DNA of 64,000 nt from Sva-07 sp963716235 (GTDB lineage Bacteria > Actinomycetota > Acidimicrobiia > Acidimicrobiales > Ilumatobacteraceae), in contig CAVQTE010000031.1 in assembly GCA_963716235.1 (NCBI GenBank), forward strand, positions 1-64,000. The letters are read 5' to 3'. The notes beneath the pieces are model-generated. The model had not been told where the DNA came from. It saw only the letters and a program-made list of their open reading frames with translations, and did not search any database. A program made the position numbers and the translations under genes. This document shows, one piece after another, positions 63,086-64,000 of the stretch (positions are counted from its first letter, which is position 1; the number at the start of each line of letters is the position of its first letter).

Positions 63086-63976
63086 TCAGATGAGACGGCT
63101 CGACCCGTCGCACCAGTACTGGTCGCGCAACGCCTTCTTGTAGAGCTTCCCGGTCGGCAGCCGCGGCAGCTCGGCCACGTAGTCGATCGAACGCGGCACC
63201 TTCTGACGCGCGACGTGCTGACGACAGAATCCGAGCAGTTCCTCGGTGAGCGGCGGCGGCCACCAACGGATGGGTGACCAGCAGATTCTCCATCTCCTGG
63301 GGATAGATGTTGACGCCGCCCGAGATGATCATGAACGTCTTGCGATCCGTGAGGTACAGGTGGCCGCCGTCGTCGATGTATCCGACGTCGTTGACCGTGG
63401 TCATCGAGCCATCGGGTGACGTCGCTTCTCGGGTCCTGTCTGCGTCATTGTGGTACTCGAACGGTGTGGCGGTCTTGAACCAGATCGTGCCGGGCTGACC
63501 GACGGGGAGTTCGTTCATGTCGTCGTCGACGATGTGGAGGTCACCGAACGTCATCTTGCCGACCGTGCCCTTGTGGGCCAGCCACTCCTCACCAGGAGGT
63601 GCCTCAGAAGTGGGCACGCATCAGCCGCTTCGAGCGCAACGTCGCGTTTGAAGCGAGAGGTGATCAGAACCTGCGACTCGCTGTTATCGACGATGTACGC
63701 CAACTCCTCGGCGGTCAAGTAGGAGTTGACGGGCGTGTAGATCAACCCGGATCGCCAGCCGGCCGAGCACGACTCGAGGTACCGGTCATTGTTCTCCATG
63801 AAGATGGAGAAGTGGTCGAACTGGCGCAGCCCGAGCGTGCGCAACAGCTGTGCCAGTTGGTTCGAGCGGGCCTCGTAGTCGCGATAGCTGACAGCTTCGC
63901 CGGTGGAGGCCATCACGAAGGCCGGTCGATCGGGGTGTTGCGTCGCGTACTCGCCCGGATACATCGCATCCCCCAC
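63086..63976 (-). pseudogene. AMP-binding acyl-CoA synthetase, internally deleted
   Basis: N-terminal part from GTG 63976 or ATG 63964 (MYPGEYATQHPDRPAF, YRDYEARSNQLAQLLRTLG, GLIYTPVNSYLTAEELAYIVD) is a normal ANL-superfamily start. It then joins, near 63600, a C-terminal part (GDLHIVDDDMNELPVGQPG, VGYIDDGGHLYLTDRKTFMII). About 200 residues are missing, including the AMP P-loop and the A5 motif. A second loss near 63270 removes about 40 residues before LLGFCRQHVARQKVPRSIDY and the catalytic-Lys end LPTGKLYKKALRDQYW (stop 63086). It cannot be active as shown. Either a decayed gene or an assembly collapse. Confidence 0.75.
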
Positions 63977-64000
63977 GGTGACGGCCGACCCGTGCCGACG

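Overview
The window reads as the chromosome of a high-G+C actinobacterium, most likely an Acidimicrobiia/Ilumatobacter-type organism. This is inferred from gene content and order: GTP-dependent PEP carboxykinase, a SigK/RskA-like ECF sigma and anti-sigma pair, Zn-ribbon forms of L28 and L32, an mreBCD-mrdA-rodA-rng cell-shape cluster, and a long rsmD-coaD-rpmF-plsX-rnc-mutM-smc-ftsY-ffh-rpsP-rimM-trmD-rplS run. No rRNA gene, CRISPR array or complete mobile element is visible.

Layout. 0-3.5 kb: a frameshifted SDR oxidoreductase, the 3' half of a tRNA-Met with a possible attachment-site character, a badly frameshifted membrane-anchored protein, a 356-bp almost pure C/T tract, then intact tRNA-Lys(CTT) and tRNA-His(GTG). 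3.5-12.5 kb: small metabolic and accessory genes (DUF2889, GNATs, TauE permease, two tandem quinone-reductase-like flavoproteins, psuG, rskA/sigK, an RlmD/TrmA-like methyltransferase, rpe). 12.5-19 kb: an AddB/AddA-type helicase-nuclease pair. 19-23 kb: a phosphoribosyltransferase-hydrolase fusion, Hsp20, an enoyl-CoA hydratase and small conserved proteins. 22.7-42.6 kb: a nearly unbroken minus-strand block for translation, SRP, chromosome maintenance, lipid synthesis and DNA repair. 42.8-45.3 kb: rpmB, a cold-shock-like protein and pckG on the plus strand. 45.4-64 kb: minus-strand rpmA/rplU, a metallo-beta-lactamase enzyme, a UGA-interrupted small gene, rng, rodA, mrdA, mreD, mreC, mreB, ndk, folC, clpX, clpP, tig, and a fragmentary acyl-CoA ligase.

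Main discoveries. (1) At 47319-47628 a small IscA/HesB-like gene has an in-frame TGA followed 15 nt later by a 6-bp hairpin with a GGUC apical loop. This is the geometry of a bacterial SECIS element, so it is a candidate selenoprotein that ordinary gene calling would miss. (2) PlsX and acyl carrier protein are fused in one ORF. (3) Trigger factor carries a 30-residue His/Asp tail, and MreC carries a Thr-rich insertion of about 130 residues. (4) Several families of intergenic hairpins and tandem repeats are present.

Caution: single-base frameshifts break many genes, including essential ones (mrdA, pckG, rng, fakA-like, sigK). They look more like assembly indel errors than gene decay, so a frameshift here is weak evidence for a pseudogene. 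Coordinates of broken genes span all frames.
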